A DNA stretch of 64,000 nucleotides from Bacteriovoracaceae bacterium. Lineage in GTDB: Bacteria; Bdellovibrionota; Bacteriovoracia; Bacteriovoracales; Bacteriovoracaceae. The stretch covers positions 62,001-126,000 of the forward strand of contig JAHDBN010000007.1 of the NCBI GenBank assembly GCA_020630335.1, written 5' to 3'. The notes under the pieces were generated by a model. The model did no database searches and was not told the DNA's origin. It worked only from the letters and a program-made list of their open reading frames with translations. A program made the position numbers and the translations under genes. Shown one piece after another: positions 9,119-17,627 of this stretch; within the stretch, counting starts at the first letter, position 1, and each line of letters begins with the position of its first letter.

Positions 9119-9964
9119 TTGGAGTTTGGTAAAACAGATAGATTCCAGGAAGTAGATTTTTCACTTCCCAAGGAATCTGAATCAAACTTTAGAGATTGGG
9201 GAGCAGATAAATTAAAAATTTATATAGGTGCTCCTGTATTTAATCATTCAAAACTTTTAAAAAAAATCAGCTCAGAAAAAAGAAGTCATACTCCCTTAGA
9301 AGTGTATTCAAAGTTTTTTTCATGTATTGAATTAAATTCGAGCTTTTATACCATACCAAAAGTTGAGCAAGTAAAGAATTGGAAAAAACAAGCGCAGGGA
9401 GACTTTAAGTTCGTTCCTAAGTTTGTAAAAACAGTCTCTCACTTTGGAGTGGGTTTTTCTAAATTATCAGAAGTTATTAGCGAATATCTTTCAAGTATTG
9501 TTCACTTTAAAGAAATGCTTGGTGCTAGTTTTATTCAGTTTCCTGAAGATTTTGGAGAAAACTATGCTCCAGAGTTAAAAAGTTTTTTAAAAAGAATCCC
9601 TGAAAGAATCCCGTTAACTATTGAACTTAGAAATAAAAAATTATTAGATATAAAATTTAGCAATCCTAAAGTCATTTTAGATGTAGCAGGAAGAAGAGAA
9701 CTTTTGAAATTAGAACTCTCTCATGACTGGGTAATGATTCGATTTGTTGGAAATTCTCTGGATAAAACAGACTATGAGAGATTAGATGACTGGATAGATT
9801 TACTTAAACAGTGGAATGATCGTGGAATGAGAGAAGTTTTCTTTATTCTACATCAGCCAGATGAATCCCAATGTTATGATTTAGCATTATATTTAAAAGA
9901 AAAACTAGGAGATCTTGTCATTGGCTGTGATCCCATTAAGAAAAAACAAATGAGCTTAATTTAA
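9119..9964 (+). CDS. DUF72 (YecE-like) family protein
   Basis: 281 residues matching the DUF72 TIM-barrel family. IYIGAPVF sits at the first strand, FSCIELNSSFYTIP is the family's signature segment, and FVPKFVKTVSHF and the ELRNK strand follow. Biochemical function of the family is not established. The start is uncertain: the only usable codon before the domain is TTG at 9119, two bases after the YhaM-like stop, suggesting translational coupling. The 3' end overlaps the convergent tatD gene by nine bases. Confidence 0.85.
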   Translation: MEFGKTDRFQEVDFSLPKESESNFRDWGADKLKIYIGAPVFNHSKLLKKISSEKRSHTPLEVYSKFFSCIELNSSFYTIPKVEQVKNWKKQAQGDFKFVPKFVKTVSHFGVGFSKLSEVISEYLSSIVHFKEMLGASFIQFPEDFGENYAPELKSFLKRIPERIPLTIELRNKKLLDIKFSNPKVILDVAGRRELLKLELSHDWVMIRFVGNSLDKTDYERLDDWIDLLKQWNDRGMREVFFILHQPDESQCYDLALYLKEKLGDLVIGCDPIKKKQMSLI

Positions 9965-10720
9965 AAAAAGTGAGTTGAAGTTTTTAGTTGTTTGTTCAGA
10001 GACTTCTTCAAAGCTAATATTCTTAATTTCGGCAATTTTTAGTGCAATGTGCTTTAAAAATTTGGGAGAATTTTCTTTTCCTCTGTGTGGACTAGGAGTT
10101 AGGAATGGTGAGTCAGTTTCCAAAAGAATTCTATCTAGCGGAGTCATTTCTACGATTTCTCTAACCTCATGAGCGTTTTTAAAAGTAATTATTCCATTGA
10201 AGCCAATAAAAAAACCAATATCTAAGGCAAACTCTGCTAAGAATTTTTGAGAAGTAAAACTATGAAAAACACCTTTTTTTGCTAAATTCTTATACGCATT
10301 TTTCATTATTGATTTGGTATCGTCTTCAGCTTCTCTCGTGTGAATGACTATAGGTTTGTTTAAGTCACTGGCAATTTGTAGTTGAGTTTCAAATGCAGTT
10401 TTCTGAATTTCTCTAGGACTATTATCATAATGATAATCTAGCCCAATCTCACCAATGGCCAAAACCTTAGAATTTTTTTTTGTATTAAAAATAATTTTCT
10501 CCGCAACTTCTTTATCGAAATCTTTTGCATCATGTGGATGTATTCCTTGAGTGCAATAAATAGATTCAAAGTTTTGAGAAATAGAAATGACTTCATCTAA
10601 GTTTTCAGTAGAAACAGAAATAGTCATGAACTTTTGAACACCTTCATCTTGAGCAGCTGCAATAAGATTTTCTCTGCTGTCTGCTTTTAGGTAATCAAGA
10701 TGAAAGTGTGAGTCTATCAT
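9956..10720 (-). CDS. tatD: TatD-family metal-dependent hydrolase (DNase)
   Basis: 254 residues, normal for TatD. Metal ligands are seen in order: DSHFHLD at the N-terminus, GEIGLDYH, IVIHTREA, VFHSFT and LLETDSPFL. TatD enzymes are 3'-5' exonucleases or deoxyribonucleases linked to DNA repair and quality control. It is the last gene of a six-gene minus operon; its start overlaps the stop of the VKOR-DsbA gene by one base. Confidence 0.95.
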   Translation of the reverse strand: MIDSHFHLDYLKADSRENLIAAAQDEGVQKFMTISVSTENLDEVISISQNFESIYCTQGIHPHDAKDFDKEVAEKIIFNTKKNSKVLAIGEIGLDYHYDNSPREIQKTAFETQLQIASDLNKPIVIHTREAEDDTKSIMKNAYKNLAKKGVFHSFTSQKFLAEFALDIGFFIGFNGIITFKNAHEVREIVEMTPLDRILLETDSPFLTPSPHRGKENSPKFLKHIALKIAEIKNISFEEVSEQTTKNFNSLFLN

Positions 10721-11871
10721 TATTTCTTTCTACGTAGTATTTCATCAAATAACTGGTAAAACTGAGTATTAGGAAGACTCCAAGGAATCTTTTTTCCATT
10801 TAAAATAATAGTTGGAGTTGATTTTGCTTTATATCTATACCCTTGATCGAGAGTATTTTTAACAATTTCTTTTATTTCATCAGTCTCACAATTCTCAAGT
10901 TTATATTTTGACTTAATAGTGCTTAATAACTCATCGTTGATCTTTGTTTGATCTTTAAAAATTTCATCATGAACTTCATGAAAGGAATCTACGTTACAGG
11001 CAGCCAAATAAGCAGCTTGACATGCATGCTTATGAAAAGCTCCTTTAATGTTTGAGTTACAGATATTACTCAAAGGAAGAGGGTAGTAATAAATATTAAT
11101 TTTTCCTTTATACCTTTTAGCAAACTCTTCAAGCTTTTCAGAAGCCATTTTACAAGCAGGGCATTGAAAATCAGAAAACTTAAGGATCCAGATAGGAGCA
11201 TCATCTATATTTTCAAAAGACTTAGCTATTGTCATAGGAGAGATGTATTCTGGTTTACCAAGATCAGGTAATTCAAAATATTGTTTAATAATTGAACTTG
11301 AAATACTGGCTTGTTCTTTCTTTTTTGTAGTGATTTTATTAAAAGAAATCCCTGCGAAAGCAGCAGTTATTAGTCCGGCAAGTGCTAGTGGCACTAAATT
11401 TATTTTCATAAATGGAAGGTCACTTTTCTTCCAAAACAAGTAAAAGATTATCCACGAAATGACATAGTACACTGAACAGTAGGGACAAAGAGTTCCAAGA
11501 ACAACAAGTGAGTAAACAAATAAGACCAAACATCCAATGGCATTTATAAGTGAAATTGTTTTATTAGTGCTTTCAAAGCTTTCCTTACCAATTAAGCTTC
11601 CAACAAGAAAAATAACATGAACAGCTAAGCCTAAAATAGCAAGTGGAACTCCCGCTATTGCGGCAATAGGGCTATAAGTTGCAGCATCACAGTTAAAAAA
11701 AGAATTAAAATTACATCCAGATGAACCAGTGAAGTCAGCACTAGGATAGTGAATATTAAAATAGTGTTGAGTTAAATAAACAGTAACTCCTATGCCTATC
11801 AAGTTTAAGACTACAAAAATAATATGCGGTAAAGTCATTCCTTGGGTCGTTAGTGTCTTTTTAAAACTCAT
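10720..11871 (-). CDS. VKOR-DsbA fusion, periplasmic disulphide-forming enzyme
   Basis: 383 residues in two parts. The N-terminal half is a vitamin K epoxide reductase-type membrane domain with about five helices, a periplasmic loop Cys pair (Cys53, Cys61) and the quinone-proximal CPYC at 129-132. The C-terminal half is a thioredoxin-fold DsbA-like domain with CPAC at about 230 and the cis-Pro segment KSTPTIILNG. The domain order implies that electrons pass from substrate thiols through the thioredoxin domain and the VKOR domain to quinone, in place of DsbA plus DsbB. Its 3' neighbours are unrelated housekeeping genes. The start overlaps the pgeF stop by four bases. Confidence 0.92.
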   Translation of the reverse strand: MSFKKTLTTQGMTLPHIIFVVLNLIGIGVTVYLTQHYFNIHYPSADFTGSSGCNFNSFFNCDAATYSPIAAIAGVPLAILGLAVHVIFLVGSLIGKESFESTNKTISLINAIGCLVLFVYSLVVLGTLCPYCSVYYVISWIIFYLFWKKSDLPFMKINLVPLALAGLITAAFAGISFNKITTKKKEQASISSSIIKQYFELPDLGKPEYISPMTIAKSFENIDDAPIWILKFSDFQCPACKMASEKLEEFAKRYKGKINIYYYPLPLSNICNSNIKGAFHKHACQAAYLAACNVDSFHEVHDEIFKDQTKINDELLSTIKSKYKLENCETDEIKEIVKNTLDQGYRYKAKSTPTIILNGKKIPWSLPNTQFYQLFDEILRRKK

Positions 11872-12464
11872 AAAAAATCCTTTTTTTTATCTTTATTTAA
11901 TATATAAAAATTATAATTTCGATCTGCTTTTCCTGTTCTTCTATAACTATGATATTCCTCGTTCTTATAAGTGCAAATCTGATCATCAATTATAGTGAGA
12001 TTTTTCCACTTTCTTAACAAATTAACTTTAACTTCAGTTTGAAGATCAAAGAATAGTTTATCGTTTTGCTGAAAAAAATGGTCAGAATTAGGAAAATAAT
12101 TTGTAAATTCAGATGTAACTTCAAAAGCACTTCTTTGAATGCTAGGGCCTATAAGAGCAATTACTGGAGATATACTATCGATTATATCTCTTAGATATAT
12201 TTGAGATTGAACCCCTCTCCAGCCAGCATGCAAAATACATGCTCCATATTTACCTTCAATAAGTATTGGCAAACAATCAGCTGTGTAGACACAAGGGACA
12301 ATGCTTTTTTGCTCCTGATATTTCCACACAAAACCATCAGCTTCAGTTTGAGCTTCGCTTAGGGGGGTTATCAGTTTTCCATGAACTTGTTTGAGGATTA
12401 ACGCATTTTCAGGTTTGTTTTTTGAGGTATGAAAAGATCCAAACTGTAAATTCTTAGAGTACAT
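11868..12464 (-). CDS. pgeF: PgeF/YfiH-type laccase-domain protein
   Basis: 198 residues with the laccase-domain (YfiH) signatures: KQVHG, the Cys of TADCLPIL, the His of HAGWRG, GPSI and SYRRTGKADRN. In E. coli the protein is a peptidoglycan editing factor that hydrolyses misincorporated L-Ser precursors; other members act as adenosine or polyphenol enzymes. It is shorter than the usual 240 residues: the N-terminal section before QVHG is only about 27 residues. It lies beside the RluD-type gene, the same pairing as in E. coli (rluD-yfiH), which supports both calls. Confidence 0.9.
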   Translation of the reverse strand: MYSKNLQFGSFHTSKNKPENALILKQVHGKLITPLSEAQTEADGFVWKYQEQKSIVPCVYTADCLPILIEGKYGACILHAGWRGVQSQIYLRDIIDSISPVIALIGPSIQRSAFEVTSEFTNYFPNSDHFFQQNDKLFFDLQTEVKVNLLRKWKNLTIIDDQICTYKNEEYHSYRRTGKADRNYNFYILNKDKKKDFL

Positions 12465-12468
12465 AGAG

Positions 12469-13425
12469 TTAATTATTTAATATTTCTAATACTTTTTGAA
12501 ATATTAATGGAGGAGGAACTTCAAAAGATAAATCTTCTCCAGTTATAGGATGCTTTAAAGCAAGAAGTTTTGCGTGTAGAAAAGGATATTCATAGTTTTC
12601 TAAAATTTCTTTTAATTGGGGAATGGCCTTCAGATGTTTTTTGTAATTTCCATATGTATGATCATTTAAAATAGGAGTTCTTTTTTCTTGTGCTAAATGA
12701 ACTCTGATTTGATGAGTCCTTCCGGTTTCTAATAGAAGCTCAACATGACTAGTATTAAAAAATTCTTTTAAAACTAAATAATTCGTAATGGCAGTTTTCC
12801 CATCATTAACTTTTGAAGTCATTTTCTGTCTGTTTCTTGAATCTCTTTTAATAAATGACGTAACTGTATCTTTTTTTGGAAAGAGTTTTCCATAAGTTAA
12901 TGCTTCATATTTTCTTTCAATATCATGGTTTCTAAATATTTCAACCAGCAATTCATGAGTTTTTTGTTCTTTTGCAACAACCATTATTCCTGAAGTTCCC
13001 TTGTCTAGTCTATGAACAATACCAGGGCGTTCCACATTTCCAATTCCTTTTAGATCATTGCAATGGTGAAGCAGTGCATTTACAAGTGTGCCATTCCAGT
13101 TTCCAACTGCGGGATGAACAACCATACCAGCAGGTTTATTTACGAATAATAAGTATTGGTCTTCAAAAAGAATTTCAAGAGGTATATCTTCAGCAAGAAG
13201 CTCACTTTTTTCTGGTACAGGAATATTGATAAGGATCTCTGTTCCTATGATGGGAATTTTTTTTAAGCTTAAAGGGGTTGATGAAGTTATATGCTTTTTT
13301 TGAAATAGATCTTTAATATATGATCTACTAAGTTCAGGTATTTTTTCTTTAATCAATAAATCTAATCTTTTAAGAGGTAAGTCCTCTTCCTTAATAATGA
13401 TGATATATTTATCTTGCTCTAGCAT
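12469..13425 (-). CDS. rluD: RluD-type 23S rRNA pseudouridine synthase
   Basis: 318 residues with an N-terminal S4 RNA-binding domain (about 10-80) and an RluA-family catalytic domain. The active-site Asp is in HRLDKGTSG, and ETGRTHQIRVHL is the conserved second motif. RluD makes pseudouridines in helix 69 of 23S rRNA. RluA-family paralogues are hard to separate by eye; the adjacency to pgeF favours RluD. The gene ends five bases before pgeF. Confidence 0.9.
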   Translation of the reverse strand: MLEQDKYIIIIKEEDLPLKRLDLLIKEKIPELSRSYIKDLFQKKHITSSTPLSLKKIPIIGTEILINIPVPEKSELLAEDIPLEILFEDQYLLFVNKPAGMVVHPAVGNWNGTLVNALLHHCNDLKGIGNVERPGIVHRLDKGTSGIMVVAKEQKTHELLVEIFRNHDIERKYEALTYGKLFPKKDTVTSFIKRDSRNRQKMTSKVNDGKTAITNYLVLKEFFNTSHVELLLETGRTHQIRVHLAQEKRTPILNDHTYGNYKKHLKAIPQLKEILENYEYPFLHAKLLALKHPITGEDLSFEVPPPLIFQKVLEILNN

Positions 13426-13474
13426 GCCTATAAACTCTTAGAATTAAGAGAGAAAGTCGAGAGAAAAATATGAA

Positions 13475-14104
13475 TTATGATAGTTTCGCGTTTCTATAGC
13501 TTTTTAAACGATTAATATATTTTGAAGCCACAAGATCTGGGTTCAGCTTTAGAATTTTACAATATTGAACAATAAAACCTCTTGCATAAACTGTTGCAGG
13601 TAAAGCATCAAAATTTTCTTCTTCTATTGCAATAAGATAAACTTTTAAAATATTTGTAAGTTTTGCTAATCTTTCAATGCTGACATTTTTATATTCACGA
13701 ACCATTTTTAGAAATTCACCATTAAAATCATTCTCAATTTCAATTAATTTTTCTGTTTCATCGTTAATAGTGAAATCTAGCTTGAACTTGTTTTTAGCTT
13801 CAACTAAGTTCACATGAGCATTATGTTCTTCCTCTTTATTATCACTGATCATATCAACGTTTACATTAATGCCTCGACTTTCTAGATATGCCTTTCTTTT
13901 TTCTTCAGAACTTAAGACACAGTAAGCTTCTTCAACCTCAGCTCTTTTCACCTCTAACTCAGTTGATGAAAATAAGGAATAACCCGCCATCGAATCATCT
14001 TGATAGATACCTAGAGTTTTATAATAAGCTTTCTCTATTGTCCTAGGTCCTGCACTATAAGGAATTTCTAAAATTTCATAATAGTTTTTTTCGTAATTAC
14101 TCAT
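13475..14104 (-). CDS. degenerate J-domain fused to a RodZ-type helix-turn-helix
   Basis: 209 residues. The first 75 or so look like a J-domain: YYEILEIPYSAGPRTIEKAYYKT at its start and EEAYCVLSSEEKRKAY at its end. The HPD tripeptide that activates Hsp70 is missing; the loop reads YQDD. After an acidic linker, residues about 130-200 match the RodZ/HTH_25 cytoskeleton-type HTH, with the hallmark FDALPATVYARGFIVQYCK. There is no membrane helix, unlike RodZ itself. It overlaps the MinD-like gene by eight bases, so the two products probably act together, perhaps in cell polarity or shape. Partner and target are unknown. Confidence 0.8.
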   Translation of the reverse strand: MSNYEKNYYEILEIPYSAGPRTIEKAYYKTLGIYQDDSMAGYSLFSSTELEVKRAEVEEAYCVLSSEEKRKAYLESRGINVNVDMISDNKEEEHNAHVNLVEAKNKFKLDFTINDETEKLIEIENDFNGEFLKMVREYKNVSIERLAKLTNILKVYLIAIEEENFDALPATVYARGFIVQYCKILKLNPDLVASKYINRLKSYRNAKLS

Positions 14105-15101
14105 AATGATTTTCTTTTTTGTTTAAAAGTTTTTTTGTTATTTTTTTTAATTGACCTGCGCCTTCAGAATTAGGGAATGCTTCGATTAAAGGTTTTTTTT
14201 GTCTAATACTTTGCCAGACAGCTGCGTCGTATCCAATATGTCCTAAAAAATTAACATGAAATCCAAAATATTTTTGGCAAATTTTTTCAATAGCAAACCC
14301 TAGTTCTTCTTCTTGATTTCCTCTCGTTTGATTAATAATTAAATTTAAATTCAAATCTTTAAAAACTTTTTTAATCTCTTGAGCTTTTGTAGGGTTAGAT
14401 TTTTCAATCAAAGATAAAACTTTTTGAGGAGAACTGTCTTGCTCATTAATTTTTGCTTTAGTTGCTTGTGATAAAACTTTAGTTATCTCAAATGAATCAT
14501 CAAACATTTCTAATCTTCTGAAGAAACATGATCTTATAAATCTATAAGTATTCTCAATAGAAGTTGGCTCTGGAAGAGTAACCATTAATCCTGCATCAGC
14601 TGCAATAAAAAAATCAATAGTGTTAAAAGAAGTTCCTGCTCCAAGATCAAGAATTAAGTAATCAGCATCAATATCCTTAAAGCTATTAATTAGATGATTT
14701 TTACTTTTAGATTTTAAATTCGCTATTCCTATTTCATCTTGAGCCCCACTTATAAATCTTAAATTAGGAAATTTTGTATCCAAAACAATATCGTTGATGT
14801 CGACAATTTTTTTAGTGAAATAATCAGTCAGAGTGAATTCAGGAATATTTTCTCCTAAGCAAGTATGAAGATTTGCTCCACCTAAATCTAGATCAATAGC
14901 GACAACTTTTGCTCCAGTAGCAGCAAGACTAATAGCGAGATTGGCTGAGAAGAAACTTTTTCCTACGCCACCCTTGCCACCACCAATGGCCCAAACAAGT
15001 TTGTCTTCAAACAACTGTTTTTTAGGTTCTATATACTTGAGCATCTCAGCTGCGGAGATGTATGTATTTTTTTCATCCTGCGTTATTTTTAAATCTTCCA
15101 T
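14097..15101 (-). CDS. MinD/ParA-superfamily ATPase
   Basis: 334 residues with the deviant Walker A GGGKGGVGKS at about 40-49, DLDLGGANLHT and the switch segment DLGAGTS. It belongs to the MinD/ParA/FlhG superfamily of dimerising, position-marking ATPases. There is no N-terminal FlhG-type activation helix that I can recognise and no flagellar gene nearby. A long insert rich in Lys and Gln after the RSCFFRRLEMF helix sets it apart from MinD. It is first in the minus operon and is coupled to the J-like/HTH gene, which may be its partner. Confidence 0.88.
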   Translation of the reverse strand: MEDLKITQDEKNTYISAAEMLKYIEPKKQLFEDKLVWAIGGGKGGVGKSFFSANLAISLAATGAKVVAIDLDLGGANLHTCLGENIPEFTLTDYFTKKIVDINDIVLDTKFPNLRFISGAQDEIGIANLKSKSKNHLINSFKDIDADYLILDLGAGTSFNTIDFFIAADAGLMVTLPEPTSIENTYRFIRSCFFRRLEMFDDSFEITKVLSQATKAKINEQDSSPQKVLSLIEKSNPTKAQEIKKVFKDLNLNLIINQTRGNQEEELGFAIEKICQKYFGFHVNFLGHIGYDAAVWQSIRQKKPLIEAFPNSEGAGQLKKITKKLLNKKENHYE

Positions 15102-15140
15102 GATAAACTCTATACAATGATTTTAATTGCCCTTTTGTAT

Positions 15141-15169
15141 ATTATAGGGAGATCAAAACTCATTGGTAA
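15141..15169 (-). promoter_or_regulatory. sigma-70-type promoter for the MinD-like operon
   Basis: Read on the minus strand, TTACCA (15164-15169) and TATAAT (15141-15146) are 17 bases apart, about 40 bases upstream of the MinD-like start. The -10 box is a perfect consensus. Confidence 0.65.
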
Positions 15170-15231
15170 ATGTATATTTATTACAATCTAGTGGAAACAA
15201 GCAGAGCAATCTGCTAGGTTATTGAGGCAAG

Positions 15232-15870
15232 ATGAATACTTTAGCGAATCGATCAGATTTACATATTTCCAGAAAGCTTTGGCATGTTGCAACTGGATCT
15301 GTGGGAATTCTTTTATTTTTTATGGCCAATATTGAGACTAAGACTTTAGCTAAGTTAGGTCTTTCTTTTGCTTTATTTGCTTTTATTGTTGAGATCTTAA
15401 GACTGAATAATTCCAAGTTAAATACTTTTTTCTTAAAATATGCTCGAGTTCTTCTTCGAAAAAATGAACAAAACTCTATTTCAGGCCTTCCTTATTATGC
15501 TCTTGGAGTAGGTTTAAGTTTGTTGCTATTCCAAACCCATATGGCTGTCTTATCTGTGTTTTTCTTAGTATTTGCTGATCCAATGAGTTCTTTAGTTGGT
15601 ATAAAATTTGGGAAAAATAAATTTTTACCAAATAAAAGTGTTGAAGGTAGCTTGGCCTTTGGTCTTATCTGTACATTCATTACGTTTCTTTACTTAAAAA
15701 GCTATGGTGTTAATGAATATAATTTCTTTTTGTTTTCTATAGGGGCAGGAATTGTTGGCTCTTTGTCTGAAATAGCTTCAGCTTTTAAGGTTAATGATAA
15801 CCTTACCATACCGATTCTCTCAGGATTTGGGTTGATGATTTTAAACTCTATCCTTCCAGTATTTTTATAA
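15232..15870 (+). CDS. membrane CTP-dependent lipid kinase-like protein (DGK1/dolichol/phytol kinase family)
   Basis: 212 residues, highly hydrophobic with about six helices. Family signatures are visible: RKLWHVATGS near the N-terminus, FADPMSSLVGIKFGKNK in the middle, KSVEGSLAF, and DNLTIPILSG near the end. Members transfer phosphate from CTP to diacylglycerol, dolichol or phytol, or are related to CDP-diglyceride synthases. The lipid substrate here cannot be told. The ATG follows GAGG. It stands alone between two promoters and is divergent from the MinD-like operon. Confidence 0.83.
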   Translation: MNTLANRSDLHISRKLWHVATGSVGILLFFMANIETKTLAKLGLSFALFAFIVEILRLNNSKLNTFFLKYARVLLRKNEQNSISGLPYYALGVGLSLLLFQTHMAVLSVFFLVFADPMSSLVGIKFGKNKFLPNKSVEGSLAFGLICTFITFLYLKSYGVNEYNFFLFSIGAGIVGSLSEIASAFKVNDNLTIPILSGFGLMILNSILPVFL

Positions 15871-15902
15871 GAAAAATTTTCTGACTTGATTTTTTTTTGA
15901 AA

Positions 15903-15932
15903 TTGACGCTTTACTATATTCTTTCATATGAT
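15903..15932 (+). promoter_or_regulatory. sigma-70-type promoter for the Agl/Glt-like operon
   Basis: TTGACG (15903-15908) and TATGAT (15927-15932) are separated by 18 bases and lie about 45 bases upstream of the first gene of the operon. The -35 box matches consensus in five of six positions. Confidence 0.65.
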
Positions 15933-15976
15933 TTTAACTAAGTTTATTAGCAGCTCTCAATCCCAAGGAAGGAATT

Positions 15977-16612
15977 ATGTTAGAATCAATTCAAAAATTT
16001 GTTACGGACGGTGGACCGTTCATGTATGCCATATCATTTCTATGGTTTATAGGGATAGCAATTGTATTTGAAAGACTATTTAGCTTAAAAAAACTAGATT
16101 CCAATTCATCAAGTTTTATGAATGAAATTCAAAAATTAGTTCTATCTAATAAAATAAAAGATGCGATTCAGTATTGCTCTGGCTCGAAAGCTGCCCTTCC
16201 AATGATTATTAAAAATGCTTTGAAAAGAGCAGCTCAAGGACCAGAACAAATTCAAAATGCCATAGATGCGACAGCATTAGAAATTATACCAAAAGCAGAA
16301 AAAAATCTTCCTTATCTTGGCTTAATAGCAAATATTTCAACACTTCTTGGATTGCTAGGAACGATTTTTGGTCTTATACAAGCCTTTGAAGCCGTTGGTT
16401 CTGCTGACCCTGCCCAGAAAGCAGAGATTTTATCAGCAGGTATTTCAAAGGCCATGAACACTACGGCTTTCGGATTAATTTCAGCTATTTCCATAATGGT
16501 TTTTCATAGCTTGTTAACTTCAAAGTCAGATAGAATTATTGGTAATGTTGATCAGTACTCAGTAAAGCTTTTAGATGTTCTTGGAACAATGAAGCTTGTA
16601 GAAAGAGACTAG
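15977..16612 (+). CDS. MotA/TolQ/ExbB-family proton channel subunit (AglR-like)
   Basis: 211 residues with three membrane helices (about 14-35, 110-135 and 150-175), the TolQ/ExbB layout. The conserved block NISTLLGLLGTIFGLIQAF and the third-helix Thr/Ser-rich stretch belong to the proton path. Such proteins pair with ExbD/TolR subunits and use the proton gradient to drive periplasmic work. As the first gene of a nine-gene operon with two ExbD subunits, TPR proteins and an FHA-AgmX protein, it corresponds to AglR of the Myxococcus gliding motor in layout. A clear AAGGAAGG ribosome site precedes the ATG. Confidence 0.9.
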   Translation: MLESIQKFVTDGGPFMYAISFLWFIGIAIVFERLFSLKKLDSNSSSFMNEIQKLVLSNKIKDAIQYCSGSKAALPMIIKNALKRAAQGPEQIQNAIDATALEIIPKAEKNLPYLGLIANISTLLGLLGTIFGLIQAFEAVGSADPAQKAEILSAGISKAMNTTAFGLISAISIMVFHSLLTSKSDRIIGNVDQYSVKLLDVLGTMKLVERD

Positions 16613-16620
16613 AGGCATAA

Positions 16621-17109
16621 ATGTATTCTTTACCAAGTGCTAGAAGAAAAAAACGAAAGGTTTCCAATTTAAATCTTATTCCTATTTTAGATGTAGTTTT
16701 CGTATTAATTTTCTTTTTACTGTTTTCTGTACAGCTTCTAAAAATTTTTGAAATTGGAACAGATCTCCCTGTCTTTAAATTAGTAAAAGAACAAAAAAAA
16801 GAAGATAAGAAAAAGTTTGAATTAAAAATCTATGTTGATAACCAAAATATTCGTTTTGTAAATTCAATCAACAGAAGAACAATAGATAAAATTTCAGTTG
16901 ATTGGGAAAATGAAGATTTCTATAAAGAATTAAATGAAAAAATTGTAAAAATAAAGACAGAGAATCCAGAAGAAGAACGTGTTGTGTTAACTCCTAGAAA
17001 CAATGTGGAGTATCAAAACTTAGTAAAATTCATGGATCAAATACGAAGTAATAAATCAGATCCAGAGAGTAAAGAAAAACTTTTTGAACAAATTATTTTT
17101 GAGAAATAA
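16621..17109 (+). CDS. ExbD/TolR-family proton channel subunit 1
   Basis: 162 residues. A basic N-terminus (RRKKRK) is followed by one membrane helix that contains the proton-binding Asp24 in LIPILDVVFVLIFFLL. The rest is a periplasmic domain with charged segments that should contact the peptidoglycan or partner proteins. It starts eight bases after the ExbB-type gene. The paralogue next to it gives the motor two different ExbD subunits, as with AglQ and AglS of Myxococcus. Confidence 0.9.
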   Translation: MYSLPSARRKKRKVSNLNLIPILDVVFVLIFFLLFSVQLLKIFEIGTDLPVFKLVKEQKKEDKKKFELKIYVDNQNIRFVNSINRRTIDKISVDWENEDFYKELNEKIVKIKTENPEEERVVLTPRNNVEYQNLVKFMDQIRSNKSDPESKEKLFEQIIFEK

Positions 17110-17126
17110 GAGGATAAGAGGATAAG

Positions 17127-17627
17127 ATGATAGGTAAACGATTTATTCGAAATAGGAAAAGGCGAAGTAAATCTGAGCCAATGGAGTTAGAGTTAAACTC
17201 TCTTCTAGATATTCTTGTTATTTTATTGGTGTTTTTACTTAAAAATTACTCGGTGAATGAATTTGAATTAAAAATTAATAAAGGAATTTCAATTCCTGAT
17301 TCAGTGTCCAAATCAATGATTAGTAAAGGTGTAACGATTCAATTAAATAAAGAATTTGAAGTCTTTGTTGAAGAAAAATTAGTAACGAGTCTCAATGAAG
17401 AGGGGCGATGGAAGTATAGTAATAAAATCAAAATTAGAAATGAGCTCTTGGGGTTAAAAGAAGAAATAGAAAGAATGAGGATGCAATCAGAGAATATTGC
17501 AGAACCAACAGATGTTGTAAATTTTATTATGGATAAAGAAATCGATTTTCAACATATTAATCAATTAATGAAGATTTCAACTGATGCAGGATTTGAACAG
17601 TTTAAATTTATAGTACTTGGAAGTTAA
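17127..17627 (+). CDS. ExbD/TolR-family proton channel subunit 2
   Basis: 166 residues built like the previous subunit: an Arg/Lys-rich start, Asp28 in LNSLLDILVILLVFLL at the head of a single helix, and a periplasmic domain. It is clearly diverged from subunit 1, so the motor probably contains a heteromeric ExbD pair. The last base of its stop overlaps the start of the large TPR gene. Confidence 0.88.
   Translation: MIGKRFIRNRKRRSKSEPMELELNSLLDILVILLVFLLKNYSVNEFELKINKGISIPDSVSKSMISKGVTIQLNKEFEVFVEEKLVTSLNEEGRWKYSNKIKIRNELLGLKEEIERMRMQSENIAEPTDVVNFIMDKEIDFQHINQLMKISTDAGFEQFKFIVLGS

Noticed and set aside
12972-13229. 85-codon ORF antisense to rluD
   Set aside because: It is a shadow of the rluD frame; no ribosome site and no plausible protein.
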